A stretch of 64,000 nt of DNA from Warburgia ugandensis (Eukaryota > Streptophyta > Magnoliopsida > Canellales > Canellaceae), in NCBI GenBank assembly GCA_035236585.1, contig CP141134.1:22312414-22376413 (forward strand), in the 5' to 3' direction. Both the position numbers and the translations under genes were made by a program. The notes beneath the pieces are model-generated. The model searched no databases, was not told the DNA's origin, and saw only the letters and a list, made by a program, of their open reading frames with translations. Below, piece by piece: positions 61,260 to 64,000 of the stretch. Position 1 is the stretch's first letter, and each line of letters begins with the position of its first letter.

Positions 61260-63930
61260 ATTCTGCAATATATACAGTCAAAAGATCTCGGGGTACTCTT
61301 CTCGCATTTCTGACTCCGGTTCCCAAGTCTCTTCTTCCATGTGCGCATTTCTCCATAAAACTTTGACTAAGTGCTAAAGTTCAAGGAAGATCCTAAGGAT
61401 TTTTGGACAGACTTCCAGAATTTTGAAGTGAAGCGACTATCCCTATCTGAAGTGATACTAAGGGGTATGCCATGTAAACTCACTATCTCTTTGATGTATA
61501 GCTGAGATAGGCTGTCAGTGGATTGGGTATGGCATAAAGGAAGGAAATGGGTTGTCTTAGTCAATCTATCAACAATTGCCTAGATCATGTCACGACCCTT
61601 AGAGGTCCTGGGTAACCCTATGATGAAGTCCATGGTAATATGATCCCATTTCCATTCGGGTAACTTAAGGGGTTGTAACAATCCCGCAGGTCTTTGATGT
61701 TCGGCCTTTACTTGTTGACATGTTAGACACTTTGCCACAATTTCCCCTATGTCTCTTTTCATACCATCCCACCAATATTGTCTCTTTAAGTCTTGATACA
61801 TCTTAGATCCTCCTAGGTGTATAGTATACTTAGACCAATGAGCCTCTTTTAAGATTTCTTGTCTTAATTCTTTATTAGTCGGTACCACTAATCTTCCTTG
61901 TATGTAAACGCTACCATCTTCCCCTTTAGTAAACCTTGGTTTTCCTATTAAAGCTTGTATGTCCGGATCTCCTTGCTGTGGTTGTTTAACCTTTTCATTA
62001 ATAGCCGACTTTATCGTTAGACCTGCCATAATGATCTTGCGCTTACTTATGTCTGGTTTCCACGTTATTACTTCTTGTAATAGCTTCCATCTCTTAGTAA
62101 ATAAACTTGCACACATCCCTTGGGTTTTTCTACTTAATGCATTAGCTACCACATTAGCTTTTCCAGGGTGATAATGAATGGAGAAGTCATAGTCTTTTAA
62201 GTATTCCATCCATCTTCTTTGTCGCATGTTTAAGTCTTGTTAGGAAAAGATATATTTAAGACTCTTATGATCTGTGAAAACTTCAAACTTTTCCCCATAT
62301 ACATAATGTCTCCAGATTCGCAAGGCAAAGATTATGGCTGCTAATTCTAAGTCATGGGTCGGGTAATTGACTTCATGCTTCTTGAGTTGCCTAGAAGCGT
62401 AAGCAATTACCTTCCCATGTTGCATAAGTACGCTGCCTAGTCCTTGTTGCAAGGCATCACTATATATCTCAAATCTGCCACTTCCTGAAGGTAAGGTAAG
62501 GACCCACAAACACTATGATGAATTTGTCTAAGTGCTCCTTGAACACCCTATTCATGAGGTCCATAAACGGGGCTGGAGCATTAGTTAAACCAAAGGACAT
62601 CACTCTGAATTCATAATGGCCGTATCGAGTCCTGAAGGCTGTTTTGGGGATATCTTCTTCTCTAACTTGAAGTTGATGGTAGCCGGATCGTAGATCAATC
62701 TTAGAGAAGACTCTGGCTGACTGAAGTTGATCAAAAAGATCATCAATTCAGGGAAGGGGGTACTTATTCTTAATGATGACCCTATTTAGCATCCGATAGT
62801 CTACGTATAATCTCATGGAGCCATCCTTTTTCTTAACAAAAAGGACTGGAGCTCCCCACAGAGATACGCTAGGCCGTATGAACCCTTTGTCAAGTAGTTC
62901 CTATAACTAGGTCTTCAATTATTTTAGTTCTGCAAGAGCCATTCGGTAAGGAGCTTTGGAAATAGGGGAAGTACCAGGTATAAGGTCAATGGTAAACTCA
63001 ATTTCTCTTGGTGGGGGTAGACCTGGTAAGTCCTCAGGGAATATGTCAGGAAATTCTTGGACTACCTCTACATCCTCTAGCTTTGGTTGGGGACTCTCGA
63101 CAGATTCAATCTTGGCCAAGAAGAAGGGACATCCCTGAGCAATGTGCTTAACTGCTTTCATGGAAGAAATAACACACGCTCCAGACTAATCCTTTCTTTC
63201 TTGGAGGGTGAAAGTGTCTCCATTAGGTAGGGTAAAAGTGACACATTTTTGGCGGCAATCAATAAAGGCTTGATGAAGGGCTAGCTAGTCCATACCTAGG
63301 ACGGCGTCGAAGTCTTTCATATCTAAGTGAATAAGATTGGTATGTAACAAATGATCTTTGACCAAAACGGGGACATCCTGGTGATAAGAATAGGTGGGAA
63401 GTGCCTGGCCTATAGGAGTCATGACTTCTAGAGTGAAGTCCAGGTCCTGTGGTATAATGTCCAAGCTTGATGCAAACTCCCGAGATATGAAAGAATGAGT
63501 GGAGCCTGTATCGAATAGAACTTTAGCAGGTGTATCATAGATAGAAAGAATACCTTCAACTACTGCATTTGAAGCCTGAGCTTGACTGGAAGTGAGGGCA
63601 AAGACACGTCCTTGGCTTTTTGGAACCTGATCTCCTTTACGCTCTTCAACTTTCCTTTTAGGACAATTCCTAGCAAAATGTCCTAATTCTCCACAAGTAT
63701 AGCAAGTGATGTTGACAGTGGGACATGGTTTTGCCTAAATGATTCCTGTTACACCTAGGGCATGTCTTCCAGTCTGGTCTTCTTCCTTTGTTTTCAAACA
63801 GCTTCTTGAAAGGTGGCCTGGGTCCAGATGATTGAAATAGTCTCTTTTCTTTATTTCTCATGGTGTTGATGTTTTTAGTTTCCTTTATCGCCTGATTCCT
63901 TTGATAATCTTTTTCGTATAGGGAGGTCAT
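61260..63930 (-). pseudogene. Tekay/Del polyprotein remains (gag to chromodomain)
   Basis: Open stretches cover the gag knuckle (63670-63930), protease to RT (62919-63161), RNase H (62240-62509, with [12 protein letters not shown]) and integrase (61580-62227, with YWWDGMKRDIGEIVAKCLTC and WDHITMDFIIGLP; 61367-61564). These are domain traces of a fossil in several frames and do not amount to a working protein. The RNase H and integrase readings are almost the same, residue by residue, as those at 17491-18591. Confidence 0.85.
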
Positions 63931-64000
63931 CTCTACGGCTTTGGCTACGGTGGAAGGTTGGAAACCTAGAACTCTATTCCTGAGTCCTGGGTTGAGCCCA

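Larger units (their letters stand above)
58407..64000 (-). mobile_element. Tekay/Del-type chromovirus, minus strand, continuing past the window
   Basis: From right to left (the element's 5' to 3' direction), the visible parts are a gag zinc-knuckle region (about 63930-63650), an aspartic protease (about 63530-63250, with LFDTGSTHSF), reverse transcriptase (about 63160-62510, with PEDLPGLPPPREIEF and [15 protein letters not shown]), RNase H (62509-62240), integrase (62227 to about 61370), a chromodomain-like tail (61375-61265), a polypurine tract (61227-61250) and the 3' LTR (58407-61226). The order and wording are those of Tekay/Del chromoviruses, which encode an integrase with a chromodomain that guides insertion. 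It is close in sequence to the fragment at 17311-21105. The coding part is broken, with around ten breaks, so it is inactive, though it looks better preserved than the Athila copies. Confidence 0.88.

Overview
This window looks like a repeat-dense intergenic stretch of a flowering-plant nuclear genome. The evidence is an Au-type SINE, plant lineages of LTR retrotransposons (Tork-type Copia, Tekay/Del-type chromoviruses and Athila-type Gypsy elements), a plant RTE-clade LINE ending in a GAT-rich tail, and AT-rich background DNA. I see no rRNA, tRNA or CRISPR array, and only one host gene that I would defend. I did not find a new defence or metabolic system. What the window does show is a well-preserved record of nested insertions.

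Layout. Positions 1-3863 are most of a very long minus-strand LTR, followed by a polypurine tract and a degraded internal stub (to about 5640). Positions 5641-11348 are the only gene-like island. It holds an intronless gene for a 228-residue protein with one C-terminal membrane segment (7018-7704), a TATA-like box, an overlapping upstream ORF, a poly(A) signal, a 63/62-bp tandem duplication, a weak 68-codon ORF and an Au-like SINE with a perfect 15-bp target-site duplication. Positions 11349-15447 are a broken minus-strand Tork-type Copia element. Positions 15448-16872 are mostly unassigned and contain a short minus-strand LINE 3' end.

Positions 16873-32577 are an Athila-type element on the minus strand. 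It hosts a Tekay-type fragment (17311-21105, plus) and a 3.6-kb solo LTR (23237-26871, TSD TCTCT). Positions 32585-41160 are a second Athila-type element on the plus strand, carrying gag/protease to integrase traces and a 3' LTR. Positions 41590-44262 are a damaged RTE LINE. Positions 44263-44563 are a plus-strand LTR end, facing a third, minus-strand Athila-type element with gag (44564-50273). A solo chromovirus LTR (50279-55873, TSD ATGCA) follows, and it is itself interrupted by another solo LTR (52075-55042, TSD TACAG). Positions 55879-58406 are unexplained. Positions 58407-64000 are a minus-strand Tekay/Del element (3' LTR, integrase, RNase H, RT, protease, gag) that runs off the right edge.

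Together these features suggest repeated insertion of retroelements into older retroelements next to a small gene island, with LTR-LTR recombination leaving solo LTRs. All the LTR elements with coding remains are broken. Two of the three Athila-type copies show gag but no recognisable RT or integrase, so they may be non-autonomous.
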